From: Mucilaginibacter sp.
GTDB taxonomy: Bacteria; Bacteroidota; Bacteroidia; Sphingobacteriales; Sphingobacteriaceae
Direction: 5' to 3'
Assembly: GCF_028288185.1 (NCBI RefSeq)
Contig: NZ_JAQBOF010000008.1
Coordinates: 338,026-402,025 of the forward strand
Length of the DNA: 64,000 nucleotides
Of the stretch, positions 45,405 through 54,893 are shown one piece after another. How positions within the stretch are numbered: position 1 is the first letter of the stretch; every line of letters starts with the position of its first letter. The position numbers and the translations under genes were made by a program. The notes beneath the pieces are model-generated. The model did not search any database, had not been told where the DNA came from, and saw only the letters and a list, made by a program, of their open reading frames with translations.

Positions 45405-46451
45405 ATGCAGTTTTCATCCATAGTACATACCTACAAGCGCTGCCGCACACTGCAAACGCACTACATATCGGCTTTGCCGGTTGTTATATTGATGCCGCAT
45501 AGTGCCTGCAATTGCCGCTGTGTAATGTGCGATATATGGAAAGATAATAAAAACCTGAAACAGCTTACCGAGGGTGATATAACAGATCTGCTTTTCTCAT
45601 TAAAAAAATTTGATACAAAGCAAGTGGTTATGTCTGGCGGTGAGGCATTGCTGAATGCCAACTTTTTTAAGCTTTGTGAGATCCTTAAAAAGCAAAATAT
45701 AAAGATCAGCCTGTTAACTACCGGCCTTTCTATAAAAAACAATGCAGATCAACTCTTAAAATGGGTTGATGATATGGTGGTATCATTAGATGGTGATGAG
45801 GCTATGCATGATGCTATCCGTAATATCCCCAACGCTTTTAAAAAGTTGAAAGAAGGAGTGGAGCATATTAAATCAATCAATCCAAACTATCGCATTACGG
45901 CGCGTACGGTTATTCATCGTTTAAATTTCAGGAACTGGCCGGCTATTATTAGCGCGGCAAAGGCAATGGGAATTGACCAGGTAAGTTTTTTACCTGCTGA
46001 TGTTAGCAGCCATGCCTTTAACCGCCAAACTGCCTGGGCCGAACCCAAACAGCACGAAATATTAATTGATGAGCATGAACTACCCGAATTACAATCAATT
46101 ATTACGAATATAATTAATGATAATGAGGCTGATTTTGAAAATCGGTTTATTGCCGAATCAAAAGAGAAGATACAGGACATATATAATTACTACGCGGCCT
46201 TTTATGGTTTAAACGCGTTCCCGTTTAAAAAATGTAATGCGCCCTGGGTATCAACCGTTATTGAGGCTGATGGTAGTGTGCGGCCTTGCTTTTTTCACGA
46301 TAGCATCGGTAATATCAGGGATAGCTCACTTGCGGATATATTGAATACTAAAGAGGCCATAAGTTTCAGAAAAGAATTAAATATGAGCACAAATGCAACT
46401 TGCGTAAAGTGTGTTTGCAGTTTAAGTCTATCGCCTTTTGCAACATTATAG
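45405..46451 (+). CDS. Radical SAM protein with SPASM-type C-terminus
   Basis: A 348-residue protein. The cluster motif is C35-N-C-R-C39-V-M-C42 in PHSACNCRCVMCDIWK. MSGGEALLN is the SAM-binding GGE motif. A C-terminal SPASM-like cysteine set is present in CNAPWVSTVIEADGSVRPCFFHDSIGNI and CVKCVCSL, able to bind an auxiliary Fe-S cluster. Enzymes of this layout modify peptides or small molecules. It lies 12 bp after the first and 3 bp before the second B12-type radical SAM gene. Confidence 0.9.
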   Translation: MQFSSIVHTYKRCRTLQTHYISALPVVILMPHSACNCRCVMCDIWKDNKNLKQLTEGDITDLLFSLKKFDTKQVVMSGGEALLNANFFKLCEILKKQNIKISLLTTGLSIKNNADQLLKWVDDMVVSLDGDEAMHDAIRNIPNAFKKLKEGVEHIKSINPNYRITARTVIHRLNFRNWPAIISAAKAMGIDQVSFLPADVSSHAFNRQTAWAEPKQHEILIDEHELPELQSIITNIINDNEADFENRFIAESKEKIQDIYNYYAAFYGLNAFPFKKCNAPWVSTVIEADGSVRPCFFHDSIGNIRDSSLADILNTKEAISFRKELNMSTNATCVKCVCSLSLSPFATL

Positions 46452-46454
46452 GTT

Positions 46455-47918
46455 ATGAATAATATATTATTTTCACATTCCTATTTTTTACGATTTGATC
46501 CCAAACAATGGGCGCTAGGCCAGCCTTATGCACCACTGGGTACACTATACGCGGCGGCTTTAATGCGCGAAAATGGCTACAAGGTTTCGTTATTCGATAC
46601 TATGTTTGTTACCGACCCCGCCGAAGTTAAACCTGTATTACAAGAAACTGCCCCTGATTTTTTTGTGATCTACGATGATGGCTTTAATTACCTCACCAAA
46701 ATGTGCCTTACCAATATGCGCGAGGCAGCCTTTAGTATGTGTAAAATGGCGAAGGCTAAAGGCTGTACGGTAATTGTTTCCAGTTCAGACTCTACAGACC
46801 GGTACGAAGAATATTTAAAAGAAGGCGCCGACTTTGTGATCATCGGCGAAGCCGAACAAACATTGCTTGAATTAACAAATAACATTAAAGCGGGCGAACA
46901 AAATGTTGCTTTTATACCAGGCTTAGCTTTTATAGGTGAGGATAACAAAGTTGTTAAAACACAACCCCGCCATGTTTTAAAAGATCTGGATAGCCTACCA
47001 CTACCTGCCTGGGATTTGGTGGATATAGAACTTTATCGCGATAGCTGGTTAAAAAATGCCGGTTACTTTTCTATCAACATGGGCACTACACGCGGCTGCC
47101 CATTTAAATGTAATTGGTGCGCTAAACCCATTTATGGTAATCGCTATAATTCGCGCAGCCCGCAGAATGTAATAGCAGAGTTAAAAATGCTAAAAGAGCG
47201 CTACCCTATTGATCATATCTGGTTCTGCGATGATATTTTTGGGTTAAAACCGGGTTGGGTACTGGAGTTTTCGCAGTTAATTCAAAAAGAAAATTTATGT
47301 ACCCGTTTTAAAATACAATCGCGGGCCGACCTGTTGGTTGATGAAGAACTGGTAAACGCATTGGCTGCATCAGGCTGCGAAAATGTTTGGATAGGCGCCG
47401 AAAGTGGCTCACAAAAAATACTGGATGCCATGGATAAAGGCATTACGGTTGATCAGATACGAAAATCCACCAAAGCGATGAAGAAAGCGGGAATAAAACC
47501 TTCGTTCTTTATCCAGTTTGGTTATCCCGGCGAGGAGAAGACCGATATAGCCCAAACTATAAAAATGATAAACGAATTGCTGCCGTTCGAGATAGGTATA
47601 TCCGTATCATACCCACTGCCGGGTACTGTTTTTTATGATAGGGTAAAAGCTGATCTGAAGAAAAAAACCAATTGGACAGATAGTGACGAAATGGCCTTAA
47701 TGTTTACCAATACTTTCCCTGCCACTTATTATAAGCAATTACATAAATACGTGCATAAAAATTACCACATGCACCTGGCAAAAAATAGCTTGGTTAAGTT
47801 GCTTAAAAACCCATTAGGTGTTAATGTAAGTAGCTTAAAAAAAGCTGCATCTGTATTGTACTACACGCCGGCCACTTACATTGAGCGTATAAAACTTAAC
47901 CAATTAGAAAAAGTGTGA
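46455..47918 (+). CDS. B12-binding-type radical SAM protein (BchE-like)
   Basis: A 487-residue protein. The N-terminal cobalamin-binding-like domain covers about residues 1-190 (QPYAPLGTLYAAALMRENGYKVSLFD; GADFVIIGEAEQTLLEL; LPLPAWDLVD). The radical SAM core begins GTTRGCPFKCNWCAKP (C215, C219, C222) and includes WFCDDIFGLKPGWVLEF, VWIGAESGSQKILDAMDKGI and QFGYPGEEKTDI. This is the full architecture of BchE/HpnJ-type enzymes. Its stop overlaps the methyltransferase start. Confidence 0.92.
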   Translation: MNNILFSHSYFLRFDPKQWALGQPYAPLGTLYAAALMRENGYKVSLFDTMFVTDPAEVKPVLQETAPDFFVIYDDGFNYLTKMCLTNMREAAFSMCKMAKAKGCTVIVSSSDSTDRYEEYLKEGADFVIIGEAEQTLLELTNNIKAGEQNVAFIPGLAFIGEDNKVVKTQPRHVLKDLDSLPLPAWDLVDIELYRDSWLKNAGYFSINMGTTRGCPFKCNWCAKPIYGNRYNSRSPQNVIAELKMLKERYPIDHIWFCDDIFGLKPGWVLEFSQLIQKENLCTRFKIQSRADLLVDEELVNALAASGCENVWIGAESGSQKILDAMDKGITVDQIRKSTKAMKKAGIKPSFFIQFGYPGEEKTDIAQTIKMINELLPFEIGISVSYPLPGTVFYDRVKADLKKKTNWTDSDEMALMFTNTFPATYYKQLHKYVHKNYHMHLAKNSLVKLLKNPLGVNVSSLKKAASVLYYTPATYIERIKLNQLEKV

Positions 47919-48739
47919 TGACGCCAGTTGCAGACAATATAAACGAGCAATATGCGGCAAGAGCTTTTTCCGCACAGTCGAATGTATTTGATGATATATA
48001 TGCTGATAACACTATTGTAAAATACAAACGCGATAGGGTAAGGGCGCATGTTTTGCAATACATAAATCCCAACGCATCTATATTGGAGTTAAATAGCGGT
48101 ACCGGCGAAGACGCTATATTTTTTGCAGGCCTGGGCCATGCCGTACATGCTACAGATATTGCCGAAGGCATGCAGCAACAACTTCGGGAAAAAGCGGTGA
48201 GGCACCGACTGGATAATTTAATATCAACCGAGTTATGCTCATTTACCCAACTGGATAGTCTTAGAAATAGAGGCCCTTACGATTATATCTTTTCCAACTT
48301 TGCCGGTCTTAATTGCACGGGCGAATTAGATAAAGTTCTACTATCGTTACCTGGGCTGTTAAATAAAGATGGCGTGGCTACATTGGTTATTTTGCCTAAG
48401 TTTTGTTTGTGGGAGTCGTTATTGTTGTTTAGAGGTAAATTTAAGCCGGCTATCCGCCGGTGGTTCAGCAAAAACGGCGTAAAGGCGCATGTAGAAGGTA
48501 CATATTTTACTTGTTGGTATTACAACCCATCTTACATCATTAAGACGGTTAAAGGTTCATTTGATTTGCTGTCTGTAGAGGGTTTATGTACTATTGTACC
48601 GCCATCATACATAGAACATTTTGCCGAAAAATATCCCCGAATCTATCGTTGGCTAAAGAAGTTGGAAGGCCGTTATAGGTTAAGCTGGCCCTGGCGTTTT
48701 ATCGGCGATTATTATATTATTTCGTTAAGGAAAAAGTAA
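47918..48739 (+). CDS. Class I SAM-dependent methyltransferase
   Basis: About 273 residues from ATG at 47918 (TGATG overlap with the upstream stop; GTG at 47915 is also possible). The SAM site ILELNSGTGEDAIFFAGLGHAVHATDIAEGM (about 47-77) is a standard motif I/II pair. The final segment (YRLSWPWRFIGDYYIISLRKK) is hydrophobic and aromatic. It is the last gene of the radical SAM operon and ends 6 bp from a convergent O-antigen-ligase-like gene. The substrate is unknown. Confidence 0.9.
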   Translation: MTPVADNINEQYAARAFSAQSNVFDDIYADNTIVKYKRDRVRAHVLQYINPNASILELNSGTGEDAIFFAGLGHAVHATDIAEGMQQQLREKAVRHRLDNLISTELCSFTQLDSLRNRGPYDYIFSNFAGLNCTGELDKVLLSLPGLLNKDGVATLVILPKFCLWESLLLFRGKFKPAIRRWFSKNGVKAHVEGTYFTCWYYNPSYIIKTVKGSFDLLSVEGLCTIVPPSYIEHFAEKYPRIYRWLKKLEGRYRLSWPWRFIGDYYIISLRKK

Positions 48740-48745
48740 GCCTCG

Positions 48746-49996
48746 CTATAACGCTTTGCGTGTTTCAGCTTTTGCAGAGAACAAGAAAAACGAAAAGAAG
48801 AACGCGTAAAATATAATTCCTTTATCTACATCCAGCAGATTTTCTGAGAACGACACCGATACTATCAGCGCTATAAAGGTAAAAAACAACAAATCCTTTC
48901 TTTGCAAGGCTTGCTTAAAACCGAACCATAGCGTAGCCAAATAGACCAACAAACCTATTATGCCCGATTTTATCAGGAAACTTAAATATTGATTATGCGC
49001 ATTTAGGTTGTTTATAAATGAGTTATAATATTTCCGGGTGAAAAAACTTTCGTGTAATAAGCCTAACTCCGAACCTGCACCGTAACCAATAATCGGCGAT
49101 CTCTTAATTAGATCAACGGCTGTACTCCACCTGTCAAGCCGCGAATCAAAACGGTTATCTTTTGATGTTAGCCTGAGATCATATTTAAAATCTGCAATAT
49201 ATCGCACTTTTAAAATGCCTAACGTAAATATTGTCGCAATGACCAATACAGATAATGAAGCTGTAATTCCAATAAATCTAAATCTGCTCTTTCCCTGCAA
49301 TAAAAAGTAGGGAACCGCCAGGTTTATAATGAAAAACAAAGGCACGCAAACAGATTTTGATGATAACTGGATAAGACCTGCAGAAAGGATGCCTATGCAA
49401 ATACCATAAAAAACCCGGTAATAATTAGATTGTTCTTTTAGTAATACCGACAATAAATAGATCAACGCGATAGCTACCTGCAATGAAAAAAATGTAGCAT
49501 GCATATCAATAGGCTCGGCAAAGTTTTGATTGGTAAACGCGGATGTTGCAATAGTTTTGTAAGGTAGGTTGTAAAACCTAATGGTATGGAAAGCATTTAA
49601 ATACAAATAGCTTATCGTGGCCGTACAGATCAATGAAAAGGCTAATAGTAATTGAAATCGGTATTTTCTAATATCAAATGATGTTAAACAGAACAGTATA
49701 GGAAAAAGCAAAATGCTAATATGTCGCCCCAATTCATTAAAAGCTTGCTGGCGGTTAATGGTATAAATGGTACTTAGCAGCGTAACAAAAAATACCGATT
49801 GCAATAACAGATTCCTAACCGTAAAAACAGGTTTAATATCTTTTTTATTTAACTGAATTAAGGTGTGAATAATAAAACTTATCAGTATAATGTGGCTATA
49901 AAAAAAATCAAACGGCAAGCTGGCCATAAATACCATCAAATGGTAATAGCTTATTTTATTAGCCAGCGTATCGTTTTTAATAAATAGTCTTTCCAT
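48746..49996 (-). CDS. O-antigen ligase family membrane protein
   Basis: A 416-residue protein with about ten transmembrane helices. The periplasmic loop and Wzy_C-type region is visible in RLDRWSTAVDLIKRSPIIGYGAGSELGLL ... NNLNAHNQYLSFLIKSGIIGLLVYLATLWFG (H in NAHNQYL). Such proteins polymerise or ligate lipid-linked glycans. It is the 3'-most gene of the minus-strand glycan series and overlaps the DUF1972 glycosyltransferase by 20 bp. Either a ligase or a second polymerase. Confidence 0.85.
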   Translation of the reverse strand: MERLFIKNDTLANKISYYHLMVFMASLPFDFFYSHIILISFIIHTLIQLNKKDIKPVFTVRNLLLQSVFFVTLLSTIYTINRQQAFNELGRHISILLFPILFCLTSFDIRKYRFQLLLAFSLICTATISYLYLNAFHTIRFYNLPYKTIATSAFTNQNFAEPIDMHATFFSLQVAIALIYLLSVLLKEQSNYYRVFYGICIGILSAGLIQLSSKSVCVPLFFIINLAVPYFLLQGKSRFRFIGITASLSVLVIATIFTLGILKVRYIADFKYDLRLTSKDNRFDSRLDRWSTAVDLIKRSPIIGYGAGSELGLLHESFFTRKYYNSFINNLNAHNQYLSFLIKSGIIGLLVYLATLWFGFKQALQRKDLLFFTFIALIVSVSFSENLLDVDKGIIFYAFFFSFFLFSAKAETRKAL

Positions 49997-51101
49997 TATT
50001 GTAATGCAGGTAACACTCTATAGCATATTGCTCATAACCATCAACTACGCTTTCCCAGTTAAACAGGTGCTTTATTTTTTGGAGGTTGTTACTAACCATT
50101 GTTTTCTCGGTGTCCTGGTGTTTCACGGTTTCTACCAGTTGCTTAACATCATTAGGGTTTGAAAAATAAAAGGCATCGGTACTTAAAACAGCCTGGTTAA
50201 AAGGGTTATTATGCGCGGCTATTAAAGCCTCGCTGGCCATGGCTTCTAAAAGCGATGGATTGGTGCCCCCAACACTATGCCCATGAAAATACAGGTATGA
50301 GTTGTTTTGCAACGCGCGTACTTTCGCCGTATCAAAAATTGACCCTTTAAATTCAATACGGCTATCGTTTTGAAACTTATGCGTAATGAACTTGCCGAAC
50401 CGGTTACGCGTATCGCCTAAAACTTTAAATGGTTTATCAGAGTTGCTTTGATTATACCCCTCTAAAATAGTTTCGATATTATTTTCGGGCTCCATGCGGG
50501 CCATCAACAAAAAATAATCTTCTTTAGCAGCTTCGGCTGGGAAGAGCTGTTCCCTTTCAATCTCGGTGATCATATCAGCGCCATAAGGTATGTAACGGCT
50601 GTTGATATCATACTTGCGGGCCAGGTATGATTTTATCACCATAGAATCTGATACATAATACTGGCTATGTTTTACCGCCAGTTTCTCGGCATATTTTAAA
50701 AACGTTTGTACTGGTTTCGAATATTTTGATCGTTTCCATTCCAGCCCATCCATATTGGTAATGATGGCGCTGTTTTCCGGGTACAGGCTTCCCCAAACCG
50801 AACTACTGGTATAACCCATTACAATAATTACATCAAAATTACGGGTGCGGGCATCACGGATACAATTCAGATCATACACAAATTGCCCGGCAGAGCCAAT
50901 TAGATATTCGGGATCATAACAATGAATAATGTTTACACCGTTCCAACTATCCTTAGTGTAAGGATGATTATGCGAGTTGTACACGCTTATATTATGCCCA
51001 CGTTTAGCTAAGCCTGCCGATACATACTCTGATATATGCTCAAACCCACCGTAATGGTTGGGTATACCTCTTGTTCCTAATATGGCTATTTTAAGTTTCA
51101 T
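49977..51101 (-). CDS. DUF1972-type (rhamnosyltransferase-like) glycosyltransferase
   Basis: A 374-residue GT-B enzyme. The N-terminal block KIAILGTRGIPNHYGGFEHISEYVSAGLAKRGH is the DUF1972 signature found in rhamnosyl- and other glycosyltransferases of surface-glycan clusters. MARMEPENNIETILEGYN and FHGHSVGGTNPSLLEAMASEALI (C-terminal half) complete the fold. Overlaps the next upstream gene by 4 bp. Confidence 0.9.
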   Translation of the reverse strand: MKLKIAILGTRGIPNHYGGFEHISEYVSAGLAKRGHNISVYNSHNHPYTKDSWNGVNIIHCYDPEYLIGSAGQFVYDLNCIRDARTRNFDVIIVMGYTSSSVWGSLYPENSAIITNMDGLEWKRSKYSKPVQTFLKYAEKLAVKHSQYYVSDSMVIKSYLARKYDINSRYIPYGADMITEIEREQLFPAEAAKEDYFLLMARMEPENNIETILEGYNQSNSDKPFKVLGDTRNRFGKFITHKFQNDSRIEFKGSIFDTAKVRALQNNSYLYFHGHSVGGTNPSLLEAMASEALIAAHNNPFNQAVLSTDAFYFSNPNDVKQLVETVKHQDTEKTMVSNNLQKIKHLFNWESVVDGYEQYAIECYLHYNNGKTIY

Positions 51102-52174
51102 GCGACAACAGTTTTTTGATATGCTTTAAAAGTTTGCTCTGCGGCTTTGGTCCAGGTGTATTTATCTAATATTTTTTCGCGGAGCTGATAATCGGGGGCA
51201 GCTGCGCTTGCTTTTTCAATGGCGGCGAATATGCTTTGCGGCTGTGTCGGATCACAGTAAAAGGCGTAGTCTTCAAAGTATTCTTTAGTATCACCCCTAT
51301 CGGTAATTACCAGGTTACAACCCATTACCGCAGCTTCAACCGAACTTAGGCCGGTAGTTTCAAACCAGCTGGGTAATACATGCACTTTTGCCCGCTGGTA
51401 ATATTTTACCAGTTCGCCCTGCGGCAGATGGTCAATAAAGCTGATGTTGGTTGCGGCAATACTGCGGCATTGATTATAGTAAGCGGTTTGGTTGGGGCTG
51501 TGATTGCCTATCAATAATAGTTTAAACCGGGTATTGTTTAATGCTTTAATAAGGTTAAGCTGGTTTTTAATCCCTTCAATTCGCGCTACACAAAGGACTA
51601 ATAAGTCATCTTTTTTTAGCCCATCGTTATATTGGAAACGATCAGTATTAATACCATTAGGCACCACACTGTATCTTACAGGCGCAGGATACATTTGTAT
51701 AACACGCTTATATTCTGATTCTGAATTAGGCAGTATAAACGCGGCATTATTCAATATCTCCATAATGCTTTTGCGTTGCCCTTTCCATACATAGCTCAGG
51801 CTTGCTAAATGGTCGCGGCCTAAGAACCACCTGGCCATAGTTTTTAAATACTCAATACTGTCCGATGAAAAATAGCTAAACACTATCCCTGCACCTTTGC
51901 GGTGATGTTTATCATATTCGCTATAGTTTACCAATATGGTTGATACTACAAACGGCTTTCCCGCTTTTTTGCTGTGGTGTAAAATATCAGCAGGGCGTAT
52001 CAGATTGAAAAAATGCAACAAGTCATAATTATCATAAGCTATTGTTTCATTAGAAAGTTTGATCTCCGCAATCACCCCCATATCCGCTAAATGCCGGGCG
52101 GTTTCCATAGCTTGTATGGTGTCCCCGCCAGGGGCATTATATAAAGTTGATCGGGTTATGATGGCTACTTTCAT
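51098..52174 (-). CDS. GT-B glycosyltransferase (family 4-like)
   Basis: A 358-residue enzyme. AIITRSTLYNAPGGDTIQAMETARHLADMG is a typical N-terminal acceptor-side loop. VLCVARIEGIKNQLNLIKALNN and VHVLPSWFETTGLSSVEAAVMGCNLVITDRG form the donor site (E-x7-E). It is 6 bp downstream of the GT2 gene in the same minus-strand series. Confidence 0.9.
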   Translation of the reverse strand: MKVAIITRSTLYNAPGGDTIQAMETARHLADMGVIAEIKLSNETIAYDNYDLLHFFNLIRPADILHHSKKAGKPFVVSTILVNYSEYDKHHRKGAGIVFSYFSSDSIEYLKTMARWFLGRDHLASLSYVWKGQRKSIMEILNNAAFILPNSESEYKRVIQMYPAPVRYSVVPNGINTDRFQYNDGLKKDDLLVLCVARIEGIKNQLNLIKALNNTRFKLLLIGNHSPNQTAYYNQCRSIAATNISFIDHLPQGELVKYYQRAKVHVLPSWFETTGLSSVEAAVMGCNLVITDRGDTKEYFEDYAFYCDPTQPQSIFAAIEKASAAAPDYQLREKILDKYTWTKAAEQTFKAYQKTVVA

Positions 52175-52180
52175 GGCTGC

Positions 52181-53140
52181 TTATAGTTTGTTCGGGCTTA
52201 GTTTATGTAACCATGCCACCAGGCTTTCCGGGAAATAGCTTAGCAAGTACAATAAGTAGTTTTCCAACCGTAAAGGGTATATTTTTATCGCCTTGTTAAA
52301 ATAGTCGCGCGCCCTTTCAGGCTGATGATTATCTGTCAGGAATTTTTTGCCGCATAAGGCATTATAGGCGCCTTCCTTTATTTTTTGTATATCCTGGTCC
52401 TTGATAATTGCCAGTAATTCGTTGCCTTCTGCTGCGGTGATAGAGCCACGTAAAACTATCTCTCGTTTTAATTCGCGGAACCTTCTTCCGCGCCATTTTT
52501 CGTCAATAGTTACTGATGATGAATTGAGGCGGTATTTTATCAGCGGCTCTGTCAAATTGCAAAAATGGCCTTCGTTTACCAGGTTAGTCCACAATAAATA
52601 GTCTTCAAAATTATGCGCGTGAGTAGGGTAGCCACCTGCATTAATTACATTTTCTTTTTTGTACATGACGGTTGGATGCACAAACGGGCAATAGAAATAC
52701 AGCTTATCCATGATCTGCTCATGCGAGTAGGCTATGCAATGAAAATCGAACAGGAAATCGCCATTCTCAATAATATATTTAGCCTCGCTGCCTATTAAAA
52801 TATACTCGGGGTTATCATGTAAAAAACGTATTTGTTTTTCAAGCCGATAGGGATAACACACGTCATCCGCGTCAAACCTTGCAATATAGGGAGCCCTTGC
52901 ATATTTAAGACCGGTATTAAGAGCATTGGCCACGCCTTTGTTAGATTGATTGATCAATACGATCCGATCATCCTTAAAACTGTTAATGATAGCCACGGTT
53001 CCATCGGTTGATCCATCATTGACAATCAACAACTCAAAGTCTGTATACGTTTGCAGCAAAACAGATTCAATAGCCTCGCGTATATACTTTTCGGCATTAT
53101 AAGCAGGCATTAAAACAGTTATGTTAGGCGTGGCTTTCAT
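52181..53140 (-). CDS. Family 2 glycosyltransferase
   Basis: A 319-residue GT-A enzyme. ITVLMPAYNAEKYIREAIESVLLQTYTDFELLIVNDGSTDGT (residues 5-47) is the canonical GT2 start with the nucleotide-binding DG. The metal-binding DADD occurs in YIARFDADDVCYPYRLEKQI. A helical tail from about 220 resembles other Bacteroidota GT2 enzymes. It overlaps the polymerase gene by 4 bp. Confidence 0.92.
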   Translation of the reverse strand: MKATPNITVLMPAYNAEKYIREAIESVLLQTYTDFELLIVNDGSTDGTVAIINSFKDDRIVLINQSNKGVANALNTGLKYARAPYIARFDADDVCYPYRLEKQIRFLHDNPEYILIGSEAKYIIENGDFLFDFHCIAYSHEQIMDKLYFYCPFVHPTVMYKKENVINAGGYPTHAHNFEDYLLWTNLVNEGHFCNLTEPLIKYRLNSSSVTIDEKWRGRRFRELKREIVLRGSITAAEGNELLAIIKDQDIQKIKEGAYNALCGKKFLTDNHQPERARDYFNKAIKIYPLRLENYLLYLLSYFPESLVAWLHKLSPNKL

Positions 53141-54795
53141 TTTGTAATTGGCAATTTTTGGCTTAATAATTCTTGTCCTTCTTTAATATTTAAAAACAGC
53201 AGTAATTCAAAAAATATTACTACCGATAACTGCTCAAACCAGTAGTCAATAAAAAAAATACACATCACAAATGCAACTAAGGGTATGCCATAAGTAAGTG
53301 TTAAATAATGCTTTGCAAAAAAAAACAGGTAGCAAACAAACAGTGCCAGTAATCCCGCTAAACCATATTCTGCTAGTAACTGATCGTATACAGAAAACGG
53401 GCTGTTGGTTAATGAATGTGCACTGGCGCCCTTGCTAAAAAAGTTCAAATAGATATCTAAATGATTGGTTAAAAAATCAGGATTGATATAAATGTGTTTT
53501 TGCGGATATTCACCTGTAAACTTTAGCCCTGTTGCCCTAAATGCCAGTTTCGAAGAGAAATTACCAATGCCATCACCTGCTATAATTTTGGTAGGATGTT
53601 GCTTTAAAAAGTTGACTGTTTGCAGTAATCCTGTAACTTTTCCCGGCACAGTTCCCCAATGCGAATTGCCTGAAATAGGAAGCCTTTCTTTATGAGCCTG
53701 AACAAAATCAACCAACTGCTGTTGCTCGGGCGGTGTTGTTTTAAGCCATTGATATGATGGCCCATTAAGATCAGGCCAGGGAAGAACTATTTTCCCTGTG
53801 GGTGTTGCCAAAACATTCGGTGGTAGCGGTTCGCGTTTTATTTGGTTAATAGGTAAGGCGGCTAAACTATCTAAATAAAGCGTAGCAAACTTTACTCTTT
53901 TTTCTTCGGAATTTAATGTGCTATCCGCCCTTTGGGTAATAGGTATATGGTTGTCAGTAGGCCAGGGAGATATGATCTGCTTTTTGTAAAAAATCGATTT
54001 AATAGTGTTTACCACATAATTATTATTCTGTGGCGATACTTTGGCCATAAATATCACCAAAAACATTAGGCAGATAACTATAACGCTTTTTTGATCTCTG
54101 TTGCTGTTAAAAATAAATAAAACAGCAAGTATTATAAGCGTAAATATATTGGTGAAGTTGCTACCCGTAAATAACAAAGTAGCCATGCAAACCAACGTCA
54201 TCGCTGTGTTTTTTTTGGTCAGGAAATAAATTACCCCGAATGCATTTAATACAGCATTGGTTGTCGAGGTGTCAAAGGTGATCCCTTTAACAAAATCGCC
54301 GGTACTGATAAAATATTTTTGATATTGACCCTGATAAGTGTATGGGTTAAGCGCATGTATTTCTAATACGATGAATGCCAGGTTTAATAGTGAGGCCACC
54401 GCATTAATAATGAAGAAAAGCGCAATAGTACGGTGAATTACTTCCGCATCATTTTTTTCTACCGATAATTTAAGCTGGTGTATGGCCAGTATACAGATTA
54501 ACCAAAATCCAATCCCTGTTATAAAAACGAGGTTATAATTGCTGTTGAAATAATTGCCATTGATTACAAAACCTACCAGCGCCACAATAATTATTAACGG
54601 GTAAAACAGCGGCAGCCTTGAATTTTTTAACTGAAAGCCAAATTTGAAATCAAACTGTAATAAATAAATTATAGCTATGGCCGGAATTTTTACTGCCAGC
54701 TTCACATTTAAAAACAACAGCAAAAACAACAGCAGTTTCCAGTCTGCATAACTTTTTAGTTTTTTTAAATTTAAAGCTGATAGTAGTTGGGTCAT
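53137..54795 (-). CDS. Wzy-like O-antigen/EPS polymerase
   Basis: A 552-residue protein with about ten membrane helices and a large soluble loop (about residues 265-430) rich in proline. The C-terminal part has SPFSVYDQLLAEYGLAGLLALFVCYLFFFAKHY, the usual polymerase-type segment after the loop. Sequence is otherwise divergent, as is normal for Wzy proteins. It sits between Wzx and a GT2 enzyme. The function is assigned from topology and context. Confidence 0.72.
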   Translation of the reverse strand: MTQLLSALNLKKLKSYADWKLLLFLLLFLNVKLAVKIPAIAIIYLLQFDFKFGFQLKNSRLPLFYPLIIIVALVGFVINGNYFNSNYNLVFITGIGFWLICILAIHQLKLSVEKNDAEVIHRTIALFFIINAVASLLNLAFIVLEIHALNPYTYQGQYQKYFISTGDFVKGITFDTSTTNAVLNAFGVIYFLTKKNTAMTLVCMATLLFTGSNFTNIFTLIILAVLFIFNSNRDQKSVIVICLMFLVIFMAKVSPQNNNYVVNTIKSIFYKKQIISPWPTDNHIPITQRADSTLNSEEKRVKFATLYLDSLAALPINQIKREPLPPNVLATPTGKIVLPWPDLNGPSYQWLKTTPPEQQQLVDFVQAHKERLPISGNSHWGTVPGKVTGLLQTVNFLKQHPTKIIAGDGIGNFSSKLAFRATGLKFTGEYPQKHIYINPDFLTNHLDIYLNFFSKGASAHSLTNSPFSVYDQLLAEYGLAGLLALFVCYLFFFAKHYLTLTYGIPLVAFVMCIFFIDYWFEQLSVVIFFELLLFLNIKEGQELLSQKLPITK

Positions 54796-54824
54796 CCGCG
54801 TTTTTCGGGGCCCGATAAAATGGT

Positions 54825-54844
54825 TAATCCCGATAGAGGGATTA
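54825..54844 (-). other. Small hairpin between wzx- and wzy-like genes
   Basis: TAATCCC and GGGATTA form a 7-bp stem with a six-base loop in the 98-bp gap. There is no run of T on the minus strand right after it, so it is at most a weak attenuator. Confidence 0.3.
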
Positions 54845-54893
54845 CGATTAAAAAAGGAGTTTGGTTGCCTGCTAACGACTATGTTGAGGCATA

